Shown here piece after piece: positions 8,333 through 16,050 of a stretch of 48,069 nucleotides of DNA. How positions within the stretch are numbered: the first letter of the stretch is position 1; every line of letters begins with the position of its first letter. The position numbers and the translations under genes are program-made. Origin of the DNA: Sphingomonas sp. BK235. GTDB lineage: Bacteria > Pseudomonadota > Alphaproteobacteria > Sphingomonadales > Sphingomonadaceae. The notes beneath the pieces are model-generated. The model was not told the origin of the DNA. It saw only the letters and a program-made list of their open reading frames with translations, and did not search any database. Location: the NCBI RefSeq assembly GCF_004345855.1, contig NZ_SLXN01000016.1, forward strand, positions 1-48,069, written 5' to 3'.

Positions 8333-10033
8333 ATGACCGAGCCCCGCCCCGACACGCCCGCACCGCCGGCGCTGCCCGCGCCGCTCCCCGCCGCACCTCC
8401 CGCCGCGGGCACGTCGCCCGATGCCGCCGAGGCCGCGCGCGACCTGTGCCAGTTCGTGATCTTCCACTGCGCCGAGGAACGGTTCGCCGCGCCGCTCGCG
8501 CAGGTGCGCGAGATCATCCGCGTCCCCGACATGGTGCGGATGCCGCTCAGCCCGCCCGCTTTGCTCGGGCTCGCCAACCTGCGCGGCGGGGTGCTGCCCG
8601 TGCTCGACCTGCGCCATCTGTCGGGGCTGCCCGCGGTCGACGCGGACGAGGCGAGCCGCGTCGTCGTGCTCGATCACGGCCAGCCGGTCGGGCTGATGGT
8701 GGACCGCGTCGCCAATGTCGTCTCGGTCGAGCGCGCGCGGCTCGAGCCGGTCGACCAGCTGCGCGCCGCGGTCGACGGCGCGCTGCTGACCGGGGTGATC
8801 AAGGACGAGGCCGGCGGCGTGGTGATGGTGCTCGACGTCGCCACCGCGGTGGGGCGCACCTTCGCCGCGCTCGCGGCCGGCGCGACCGCGACCGCGCGCG
8901 ACGACGGCGCGGGGGCGGGGGCGGTCGTCGCGACCGGGGCGGCCGATGCCGCCGCGGCGGACGAGGACCAGCTCGTCAGCTTCGAGGTGGACGCGCAGGA
9001 ATATGCCTTCCCGATCGCCGAGGTGCAGGAGATCGTCCAGCTTCCGTCGGCGATCACCCAGGTGCCCGGCGTCCCCGCGCACGTGCTGGGGGTGACGACG
9101 CTGCGCGACCGCCTGCTGCCGCTGGTGTCGCTGCGCGCGATCTTCGGCCTGCCCGCCGCGGCGCAATCGGAGACCAACAAGGTGGTGGTGGTGACGCTGC
9201 GCGGCACGGACGGGCGCGGCACGGCTGGGCGCGGCACGGGCGGGCGCGACGACGAGCGCGACGCGCGCGCGATGGCGGTCGGCGTGGTGATGGACAAGGT
9301 CAGGGCGGTGCTCCGCGTCGACCGCGCCGCGGTCACGCCGCTGCCCGCGACGCTGGCGCACGGCGAGGCGGGGGAGCGCGGCGAGATCCGCTCGATCTGC
9401 CGGCTCGACCAGGGGCGGCGGCTGGTCTCGGTGCTGTCGGCCGAGGCGATGTTCGATCCCGCCGAGCTGGCGGCCTGGCGCGCCGGTGCCGGCGACGACG
9501 TGGATGAGAAGGCGCGCGCGCGGGACGAGGGAGAAACAGCGATGACGGGCGAGATACGCGGCGAGGAGTCGCAATATGTGATCTTCCGCCTGGTGGGCGA
9601 GGAATATGGCGTGCCGGTCGAGGCGGTGCGCGAGATCGTGCGCGTGCCCGAGCAGCTCACCCGCGTGCCGCGCACCCCCGATTTCATCGAGGGCGTGATC
9701 AACCTGCGCGGCACGGTGCTGCCCGTGATCGACCAGCGCCGGCGCTTCGGCCTGGCCGAGGCGGCGCGCTCCGACCGGCAGCGCATCATCGTCTTCGTGA
9801 TCCAGGGGCAGCAGGTCGGCTTCATCGTCGACAGCGTGTCCGAGGTCGGACGCATCGCCGCCGCGGCGGTCGCGCCCGCGCCCGAGCTCACCGGCGATCG
9901 CGCCAAGGTGGTGCGCGGCATCGCCAACCTGCCCGCGCAGCAGCGGATGATCCAGCTGCTCGACGTCGACGCGCTGGTCGATCCCGCGGAACAGGCGGCG
10001 CTGCCGTCGCTCGACGCCGCGCTCGCCGCCTGA
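8333..10033 (+). CDS. cheW: Triple-domain CheW coupling protein
   Basis: 566 residues with three CheW domains: about 36-180 ('LCQFVIFHCAEERFAAPL', 'GLANLRGGVLPVLDLR'), about 208-385 ('DQLVSFEVDAQEYAFPI', 'GVTTLRDRLLPLVSLR') and about 411-559 ('SQYVIFRLVGEEYGVPV', 'GVINLRGTVLPVIDQR'). Ordinary CheW has one domain of about 150 residues and links receptors to CheA in hexagonal arrays; a three-domain form could bridge several sites at once. The second domain carries a low-complexity GRGTAGRGTGGR-like insert (DNA 9205-9250). The start at 8333 follows AAGGA at 8321 and lies 28 bases after the receptor stop. Confidence 0.95.
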   Translation: MTEPRPDTPAPPALPAPLPAAPPAAGTSPDAAEAARDLCQFVIFHCAEERFAAPLAQVREIIRVPDMVRMPLSPPALLGLANLRGGVLPVLDLRHLSGLPAVDADEASRVVVLDHGQPVGLMVDRVANVVSVERARLEPVDQLRAAVDGALLTGVIKDEAGGVVMVLDVATAVGRTFAALAAGATATARDDGAGAGAVVATGAADAAAADEDQLVSFEVDAQEYAFPIAEVQEIVQLPSAITQVPGVPAHVLGVTTLRDRLLPLVSLRAIFGLPAAAQSETNKVVVVTLRGTDGRGTAGRGTGGRDDERDARAMAVGVVMDKVRAVLRVDRAAVTPLPATLAHGEAGERGEIRSICRLDQGRRLVSVLSAEAMFDPAELAAWRAGAGDDVDEKARARDEGETAMTGEIRGEESQYVIFRLVGEEYGVPVEAVREIVRVPEQLTRVPRTPDFIEGVINLRGTVLPVIDQRRRFGLAEAARSDRQRIIVFVIQGQQVGFIVDSVSEVGRIAAAAVAPAPELTGDRAKVVRGIANLPAQQRMIQLLDVDALVDPAEQAALPSLDAALAA

Positions 10034-10039
10034 TCCGTC

Positions 10040-11146
10040 ATGGCCACCCGGATCCTCGTCGTCGACGATTCGGCGCTGATGCGCCGTCATCTCGCACACC
10101 TGCTCGAGAGCGCGGGCTATGCCGTGCGCACCGCGCGCAACGGCGTCGAGGCGCTGGCCGAGGTCGACGCCTTCGACCCGCAGGTGGTGACGCTCGACGT
10201 CAACATGCCCGAGATGGACGGGATCACCTGCCTGTCGCGGATCATGGTCGGCAGCCCGCGCCCGGTCATCATGGTGTCCTCGATCACCGAGCGCGCCGCC
10301 GAGGCGACGCTCCAGGCGCTCAGCCTCGGCGCGGTGGATTATGTCCGCAAGCCCGACGGCACGATCTCGCTGTCGCTCGACGCGGTCGCGGCCGAACTGC
10401 TCGCCAAGGTGCGCGTCGCCGCCACGGCCCGGGTGCAGCGCCGCGGCGACGCCGTCGCCGCCCCGCGCGCGCCCGCGCCAGCGGCCGCGGCGCGCCGCGA
10501 CGGCGAGCCCGGCCTGGTGCTGGTCGGGGTGTCGACCGGGGGGCCGGCGGCGCTGGAGACGATCCTGCCCGCGCTTCCCGCCACCCTGCCCTGGCCGGTG
10601 CTGGTGGCGCAGCACATGCCCGCGAGCTTCACCGGAGTGTTCGCGCGCCGGCTCGACGCTCTGTGCGCGGTGCGCGTCGAGGAAGTGCGCGGCGCGGCGC
10701 CGCTGCGTCCCGGCCACGTCTATGTCGCGCGCGGCGACGCCGATCTGCTGGTGGCGCGTCGTGCCGCGGGGCTGGTGGCGCTGTCGGTGCCCGCGGGCGG
10801 CGCGCACGCCTGGCACCCCAGCGTCACGCGGCTGGTGGAGAGCGCCGCCGAGCTGCTGCCGCCCGAGCGGCTGATCGGCCTCCAGCTCACCGGCATGGGC
10901 GACGACGGCGCCGAAGCGATGGCGCGGCAGCACCGCCGCGGCATGCGCACGATCGCGCAGGACGAGAGCAGCGCCGCGGTGTTCGGTATGCCGCAGGAGC
11001 TGATCCGCCGCGCGGGCGCCAGCGCGGTGCTGCCCACCGCGGCGATCGCGCCGCAGCTGATGCGCTGGCTCGCCCCCGCGCGCGCGGCGATGACGCGCGC
11101 GCCCGCTCCCTCCCTTTCCGCCGCAGGAGCCGCCGCATGGCGCTGA
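10040..11146 (+). CDS. cheB: Chemotaxis response regulator protein-glutamate methylesterase CheB
   Basis: 368 residues. An N-terminal receiver has 'ILVVDDSALMRRHL' and phospho-acceptor Asp53 in 'VVTLDVNMPEMDG'. After an Ala/Pro linker (about 130-155) comes the methylesterase domain with the catalytic Ser165 in 'LVGVSTGGPAAL', the His in 'AQHMPASFTGVFARRLD' and the Asp in 'LTGMGDDGAEAM'. It removes methyl groups from receptor glutamates when phosphorylated by CheA. The receptor at 6364 and the PAS receptor at 39204 are plausible substrates. The gene follows cheW by 6 bases and overlaps the next gene by 10. Confidence 0.97.
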   Translation: MATRILVVDDSALMRRHLAHLLESAGYAVRTARNGVEALAEVDAFDPQVVTLDVNMPEMDGITCLSRIMVGSPRPVIMVSSITERAAEATLQALSLGAVDYVRKPDGTISLSLDAVAAELLAKVRVAATARVQRRGDAVAAPRAPAPAAAARRDGEPGLVLVGVSTGGPAALETILPALPATLPWPVLVAQHMPASFTGVFARRLDALCAVRVEEVRGAAPLRPGHVYVARGDADLLVARRAAGLVALSVPAGGAHAWHPSVTRLVESAAELLPPERLIGLQLTGMGDDGAEAMARQHRRGMRTIAQDESSAAVFGMPQELIRRAGASAVLPTAAIAPQLMRWLAPARAAMTRAPAPSLSAAGAAAWR

Positions 11147-11748
11147 TCAAGACGTCCCGTCCCGACCCCGCGCGCGCCAGCGCGGCCGCGCCCGCGCTGG
11201 ACGCGCTGGTGGCGCAGCTCGCCAGCCCGGTCGCGGCCGAGCGCCGCGCCGCGGTGCGCGCGCTCGACGCGCATCCCGACGGGATCGCGCCCTTGTGCGC
11301 GCGCCTCGCCGCCGAGCCCGCGCCGAGCGTGCGCGAGGCGATGCTGGCGGCGCTGGTCCGCCGCGCCGCCCCCGCCGCGGTGACCGCGCTGCTGCCGCTG
11401 CTGCGCGACGGCTCGCCGGCGCAGCGCAACGCCGCGCTGGAGGCGCTGGCGCTGATGCCCGATCTGGTCGCCCCGCACGTCGCCGCGCTGCTGCGCGACC
11501 GCGACAGCGACGTGCGCATCTTCACCGTCAACCTGCTCGGCGTGCTGCCGCATCCCGAGGCGGCGCGCTGGCTGGTGGAGGCGCTCGACGACGCGCATCC
11601 CAATGTCTGCGCCGCCGCGGTCGACGGGCTGGCCGAGATCGGCGACGCGCGCGCGCTGCCCGCGCTGGCGGCGCTGCCCGCGCGCTTCCCCGAGGACGGC
11701 TTCCTCGCCTTCGCGGTACAGCTCGCCTGCCAGCGGATCGCCCAGTGA
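11137..11748 (+). CDS. HEAT-repeat protein of the chemosensory cluster
   Basis: 203 residues made of about five to six alpha-helical HEAT-like units of roughly 31 residues, for example 'APSVREAMLAALVRRAAP', 'GSPAQRNAALEALALMPD', 'DSDVRIFTVNLLGVLPHPEA' and 'HPNVCAAAVDGLAEIGD'. HEAT solenoids are protein-binding scaffolds and have no enzymatic activity of their own. The ATG at 11137 overlaps the end of cheB, and its TGA overlaps the GTG of cheR, so it is translationally coupled to the adaptation enzymes on both sides. It may hold CheB, CheR or a receptor together, or be an output partner; no specific role can be read from sequence. Confidence 0.9.
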   Translation: MALIKTSRPDPARASAAAPALDALVAQLASPVAAERRAAVRALDAHPDGIAPLCARLAAEPAPSVREAMLAALVRRAAPAAVTALLPLLRDGSPAQRNAALEALALMPDLVAPHVAALLRDRDSDVRIFTVNLLGVLPHPEAARWLVEALDDAHPNVCAAAVDGLAEIGDARALPALAALPARFPEDGFLAFAVQLACQRIAQ

Positions 11749-12641
11749 GCGCGACCAGCCCGCTGATCGACCCGCGCCTGCCCGCGGCGCGGGCGGCGGA
11801 CCCGCGCGCGCCGATCACGCCGCAGGATTACGCCAAATTCTGCGACTTCTTCTATCGCAAGACCGGGATCCTGTTCGGCACCAGCAAGGCCTATTTCGCC
11901 GAGCGCCGGCTGCAGGACCGTATCGCGGCCACCGGCCAGGCCAGTTTCCGCGATTATTTCACGATGCTGCGCTTCGAGCTCCACGGCGTCGAGCTGCAGC
12001 AGCTGGTCAATGCCATGACCATCAACGAGACCTATTTCTATCGCGAGGACTATCAGTTCAGCGCGCTGGTGCGCCACGTCCTGCCCGCGCTGGCGGCGGA
12101 GCGCGCGCCGGGCGAGCCGATCCGGATCTGGTCGCTGCCGTGCTCGACCGGTGACGAACCCTATTCGATCGCGATCCAGATCCTCGAACATTGGCCGCTG
12201 GCGGACCGCTACGACATCGAGATCCTCGGCTCCGACATCGACAGCCGCGCACTCGCCGACGCGCGCGCGGGCCTCTATGGCGAGCGCGCGCTCCACCGCC
12301 TGCCGCCCGCGCTGCGCCAGCGCTACTTCACCGCGCAGGGCGAGAGCTGGCGCATCTGCGACGCGCTGCGCGAGTCGATCGACTTCACCCAGGTCAATGT
12401 CGCCGATGCCGCGCAGATGCGGCGCTACCGCGACATGGACGTGATCTTCTGTCGCAACATGCTGATCTATTTCGACGAGGTCTCGCGCCGCCAGGCGGTG
12501 GAAGCGCTCTACGACAGCCTGCGCCCGGGCGGGGTGATCTGCCTCGGCCATTCCGAGAGCATGAGCCGGATCTCGTCGCTGTTCGCCCCGCGCCGCTTCG
12601 GCGACACCATCCTGTATCAAAGGCCCGCCGACCATGATTGA
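11745..12641 (+). CDS. cheR: Chemoreceptor glutamate methyltransferase CheR
   Basis: 298 residues, the normal CheR length. The N-terminal helical domain includes 'RKTGILFGTSKAYFAERRL' and 'NAMTINETYFYREDYQF'. The SAM-binding domain shows 'IWSLPCSTGDEPYSIAI', 'ILGSDIDSRALADAR', 'VIFCRNMLIYFDEVSRR' and 'LRPGGVICLGHSESM'. It methylates receptor glutamates from S-adenosylmethionine in opposition to CheB. The GTG start at 11745 sits in a GTGA overlap with the HEAT gene stop, the usual coupling in this operon. No TPR or other C-terminal extension is present. Confidence 0.96.
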   Translation: MSATSPLIDPRLPAARAADPRAPITPQDYAKFCDFFYRKTGILFGTSKAYFAERRLQDRIAATGQASFRDYFTMLRFELHGVELQQLVNAMTINETYFYREDYQFSALVRHVLPALAAERAPGEPIRIWSLPCSTGDEPYSIAIQILEHWPLADRYDIEILGSDIDSRALADARAGLYGERALHRLPPALRQRYFTAQGESWRICDALRESIDFTQVNVADAAQMRRYRDMDVIFCRNMLIYFDEVSRRQAVEALYDSLRPGGVICLGHSESMSRISSLFAPRRFGDTILYQRPADHD

Positions 12642-13026
12642 GCCGATGACCCACGGCAAGCGCATCCTCGTCGTCGACGACGGCATGACGACGCGCCTCT
12701 ATTACCGCTCGGTGTTCGAGGCCGCGGGCTTCGCGGTGGACGAGGCGGCCAACGGGCTCGAGGGGCTCGAGCGCGCGCTGGTGGAGCGGTTCGACCTGCT
12801 CGTGGTCGACGTTAACATGCCCAAGATGGACGGCTATGCGCTGATCGAGCGGCTGCGCGGCGACCCGGCGGGGCGCGCGGTGCCGATCGTCACGATCAGC
12901 ACCGAGGCGGCGGGCGCCGACGCGCAGCGCGCGCTGGAGGCGGGCGCCAACCTGTATCTGGTCAAGCCCGCCGCCCCCGCCGCGCTGCGCCATTATGCCG
13001 CGCTGATGACGGGAGTGGCGGCATGA
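12634..13026 (+). CDS. cheY: Single-domain CheY-like response regulator (first)
   Basis: 130 residues, a lone receiver. Acidic pair Asp15-Asp16 in 'ILVVDDGMTTRLYY', phospho-acceptor Asp59 in 'LLVVDVNMPKMDGY', Ser/Thr switch in 'VTISTEA' and Lys in 'YLVKPAAP'. It overlaps cheR by 8 bases and cheA by 4. It could be the output to an unknown target, or a phosphate sink paired with the second CheY at 15663. There is no FliM-partner context because no flagellar gene lies in the window. Confidence 0.95.
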   Translation: MIEPMTHGKRILVVDDGMTTRLYYRSVFEAAGFAVDEAANGLEGLERALVERFDLLVVDVNMPKMDGYALIERLRGDPAGRAVPIVTISTEAAGADAQRALEAGANLYLVKPAAPAALRHYAALMTGVAA

Positions 13027-15398
13027 GCGACCTGTTGCTGACGCGCTTCGTCGAGGAGGCGCGCGAGCTGCTCCAGTCCGCCGCGGCGGGGCTGCTGGTG
13101 CTGGAGCGCACCCCGGGCGACGACGCCGCGATCAACGCGGTGTTCCGCGCGGTCCACACGCTCAAGGGTTCGTCGGGGCTGTTCGACGCGCCCGCGCTGA
13201 CGCGGCTGGTCCATGCCGGCGAGGACCTGCTCGCCGCGGTGCGCGCGGGCACCTTCGCGCTCGACGGCGCGGTGGTGGACGAGCTGCTCGACAGTTTCGA
13301 CCAGGTCGCGGCCTTCGTCGACCAGCTCGCGCGCGACGGCCGGCTCGGCCCCGAGGCGGAGCGCGTCGCGGCGCAGGGCGTGGCGGTGCTGCGCGCGCAT
13401 CTCGGCGCGCCGCGCGACGGCGCGGGGATGGACGCGCCCGACGCCGCGCCGCGCGCCGCCCCCGCCGACTGGCTGGCGGGCTTCGACGCCGCGGCGCTGG
13501 CGGACGCGACCGCGCGGCGCGACGCCGGCGAAGCCGTGCTGGTGCTGCGCTACACGCCCGAGCCCGGCTGTTTCTACACCGGCACCGACCCGGTCGCCGC
13601 GATGCTCCAGCTGCCGGGGCTGGTCGCGCTCGCGGTCGCGCCGCGCGAACCGTGGCAGCCGGGCGCCGATTTCGACCCCTATCAGTGCAACCTGTGCCTC
13701 ACCGCGCTGACCGTGGCGCCGCGCGCCGCGGTGGAGGAGGCGATGGTCTATGAGCTCGACCAATGCGCGCTGCGGCTGCTGTCTCCCCCCGATCCGGCCG
13801 CGCCGGCGGAGACGGTGCCCGCCGGTGCCGCCGCGGCGCCGGACGGCGCGCCCGCGCCCGACGCCTCGCCGGTGCGCGCGCTGGTGACGACGCAGCTGCG
13901 GCTGCTCGAGACCTATGGCCACGATCCGGTACGGCTGAGCTCGATCGCGGTGGTGATCGCCAATCTGCTGCGCAGCCTCGACCACGACCTGCTCGGCGAA
14001 TCGTGGCAGGCGGTGCTGGCGGAGGCGGCGGCGAAGCGCGACGTCGCGCCGCTGTGCGCCTTTCTCGCCACGCTCGACCCGCTCGCCGAGGCCGAGCCCG
14101 CGCGCCCCGCCGCCGCGCTGGCCGCCCCGCCCCCCCTGCCCGCGGCGCCCCCCCTGCCCGCGACGCCGCGACGCGGACCGGACGCGGGCGACGGCGCGCC
14201 GGCACCGGCCGCCGCCCCGGCGACGCCGCGGACGCTGCGCGTCGACCAGGCCAGGATCGACGCGCTGATGACGCTGATCGGCGAGCTGGTCGTCTCCAAG
14301 AACGCGCTGCCCTTTCTCGCGCGCCGCGCCGAGCAGATCCACGGCTCGCGCGAGATGGCGCGCGAGATCAAGGAACAATATGCCGTCATCGACCGGCTGA
14401 CGCAGGAATTGCAGGGCGCGGTCATGCAGGTCCGCATGCTGCCCGTGGCCGAGATCTTCGACCGCTTCCCGCGGCTGGTGCGCGATCTCGGGCGGCGGCT
14501 CGACAAGCAGGTCGAGCTGGTGGTCGAGGGGCAGGACACCGCCGCCGACAAGACGATCGTCGAGGCATTGGGCGACCCGCTGCTCCATGTCGTGCGCAAC
14601 TCGCTCGACCACGGCATCGAGCCCGCCGACGCGCGCGTCGCCGCGGGCAAGCCCGCCGCCGCGACGCTGCGGCTGCGCGCCTTCCAGGACACCGACAGCG
14701 TGATCGTCGAGGTCAGCGACGACGGCCGCGGCATCGACCCCGCCGCGATCCGCGACGCCGCGGTGGCCAAGGCGATGGTGACGCGCGACGTCGCCGACCG
14801 GCTGAGCGACCAGGAGGCGCTCAACCTGATCTACCGCCCCGGTTTCTCCACCGCGGCGACGGTGTCGGACCTGTCGGGGCGCGGCGTCGGCATGGACGTG
14901 GTGCTCAGCACCGTCCACAAACTGGGCGGGCGCGTCTCGGTCCAGTCGCAGATCGGGCGCGGCACCACCACGCGGCTGACGCTGCCGCTCAGCATGGCGG
15001 TGACGCGCGTGATGGTGGTGGAGATCGCGGGCAGCCTCTACGGCATCCCGATGGACCTCGTGGTCCAGACCGTGCGGCTGCGCGCCGACGCGATCCGGCG
15101 CGTCGGGCGCGACGAGGTGTTCGTGCTGCGCGACGCGATCGTGCCGCTGGTGCGGATGGCGCGCCGGCTCGGTGCCGAGGCGGCGGCGCGCGCCGCGGAC
15201 GAGCGCGGCGAGGCGGTGCTGGTGTGCCGCGTCGGCGACGAGACCGTCGGGCTGGTGATCGACGATTTCCGCGAGGGCATGGACGTGATCCTCACCCCGA
15301 TGGACGGCATCCTCGCCGCGGTGCCGGGCTATTGCGGCACGACGCTGCTGGGCGACGGGCGCGTGCTGCTGATCCTCGACCTCAAGGAGCTGCTGTGA
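13023..15398 (+). CDS. cheA: Chemotaxis histidine kinase CheA
   Basis: 791 residues. HPt domain P1 with phospho-accepting His45 in 'FRAVHTLKGSSGLF'. The region about 150-260 is not a standard CheY-binding P2: it has 'VLRYTPEPGCFYTGTDPV', 'LPGLVALAVAPREPW' and 'DPYQCNLCLTALTV'. After an Ala/Pro linker come the P3 dimerisation helices ('LMTLIGELVVSKNAL', 'LQGAVMQVRMLPV'), the ATPase P4 ('DPLLHVVRNSLDHGIEPADA', 'VSDDGRGIDPAAI', 'DLSGRGVGMDVV') and the CheW-like P5 ending 'LILDLKELL'. It phosphorylates CheB and the CheY proteins. It has no fused receiver, unlike many non-flagellar CheA proteins. The start overlaps the cheY stop (ATGA). Confidence 0.96.
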   Translation: MSDLLLTRFVEEARELLQSAAAGLLVLERTPGDDAAINAVFRAVHTLKGSSGLFDAPALTRLVHAGEDLLAAVRAGTFALDGAVVDELLDSFDQVAAFVDQLARDGRLGPEAERVAAQGVAVLRAHLGAPRDGAGMDAPDAAPRAAPADWLAGFDAAALADATARRDAGEAVLVLRYTPEPGCFYTGTDPVAAMLQLPGLVALAVAPREPWQPGADFDPYQCNLCLTALTVAPRAAVEEAMVYELDQCALRLLSPPDPAAPAETVPAGAAAAPDGAPAPDASPVRALVTTQLRLLETYGHDPVRLSSIAVVIANLLRSLDHDLLGESWQAVLAEAAAKRDVAPLCAFLATLDPLAEAEPARPAAALAAPPPLPAAPPLPATPRRGPDAGDGAPAPAAAPATPRTLRVDQARIDALMTLIGELVVSKNALPFLARRAEQIHGSREMAREIKEQYAVIDRLTQELQGAVMQVRMLPVAEIFDRFPRLVRDLGRRLDKQVELVVEGQDTAADKTIVEALGDPLLHVVRNSLDHGIEPADARVAAGKPAAATLRLRAFQDTDSVIVEVSDDGRGIDPAAIRDAAVAKAMVTRDVADRLSDQEALNLIYRPGFSTAATVSDLSGRGVGMDVVLSTVHKLGGRVSVQSQIGRGTTTRLTLPLSMAVTRVMVVEIAGSLYGIPMDLVVQTVRLRADAIRRVGRDEVFVLRDAIVPLVRMARRLGAEAAARAADERGEAVLVCRVGDETVGLVIDDFREGMDVILTPMDGILAAVPGYCGTTLLGDGRVLLILDLKELL

Positions 15399-15649
15399 TG
15401 CCGATCCGCTACACGCGCAAGCGCGCGCATCTGGAGGAATGCTGCACCGTCGAGGAGGCGCTGGGGCTGGTCGCCTTTCTCGCCGAACGGCCGGGCGCGA
15501 GCGTCGCGCTCGCGCGCTGCACCGCGCTCCACGGCGCGCTGGTGCAGGTGCTGCTCGCCTTCCGCCCGCCGCTGCACGGCGCCGCGCCCGCGGCGCTGGC
15601 GCCGCTGCTCCCCGCGCTCACCCGCGCCCCCGATCCCGAGACCGACTGA
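15398..15649 (+). CDS. Small 83-residue protein, possibly STAS-like, after cheA
   Basis: 83 residues. The ATG overlaps the cheA stop by one base, so it is coupled to cheA. The sequence is soluble and mixed alpha/beta: a short basic N-terminus, 'CCTVEEALGLVAFLAERPGA', then 'ALARCTALHGALVQVLLAFR'. The last stretch resembles the switch loop and following helix of STAS-type proteins ('..LDS.GLQLLLA..'), a fold used by small proteins next to CheA in other alternative chemosensory clusters. That likeness is weak and is inference. No catalytic motif is present. It may modulate CheA or the regulators. Confidence 0.8.
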   Translation: MPIRYTRKRAHLEECCTVEEALGLVAFLAERPGASVALARCTALHGALVQVLLAFRPPLHGAAPAALAPLLPALTRAPDPETD

Positions 15650-15662
15650 CACGGAGTTATCA

Positions 15663-16037
15663 ATGGCCGACACGATCCTGATCGTCGACGATTCCCCCTC
15701 GATGCTGATGAGCATCGAGATCATGCTGGGCGCGACCGCGCTGACCGTCCACAAGGCCGAGAGCGGCGAGCAGGCGCTCGCGCTGCTCGGCGACGGGCTG
15801 CGCCCCGCGATGATCCTGACCGACCTCAACATGGGCGCGCTCAACGGGGTGGACCTGGTCCGCGCCGCGCGCCAGCTGCCCGGGCTGGGCTTCACCCCGA
15901 TCGTGCTGCTCACCACCGAATCGGCGCAGGACATGCGCGACCTCGCCAAATCGGCGGGGGCGACCGGCTGGCTGACCAAGCCGGTCGAGAGCGAGGCGCT
16001 GCTGCGGATCGTCCGCAAGCTGGTGCCCTCGGCCTGA
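15663..16037 (+). CDS. cheY: Single-domain CheY-like response regulator (second)
   Basis: 124 residues, a lone receiver with 'ILIVDDSPSMLMSIEIML', phospho-acceptor Asp54 in 'MILTDLNMGALNGVDLV', Thr pair in 'VLLTTESAQDMRD' and Lys in 'GWLTKPVESEALLRIV'. This is closer to classical CheY of the 'PS..' type than the first copy. ACGGAG lies 7 bases before the ATG. The gene is 13 bases after the small protein and 13 before the next gene. Two separate CheY proteins suggest one output and one sink, or two outputs. Confidence 0.95.
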   Translation: MADTILIVDDSPSMLMSIEIMLGATALTVHKAESGEQALALLGDGLRPAMILTDLNMGALNGVDLVRAARQLPGLGFTPIVLLTTESAQDMRDLAKSAGATGWLTKPVESEALLRIVRKLVPSA

Positions 16038-16050
16038 TCGCGGCGCCGCC

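Noticed and set aside
8123..10933. 936-residue open frame opposite cheW and cheB
   Set aside because: Shadow of two well-supported genes; low-complexity His/Arg/Asp sequence.
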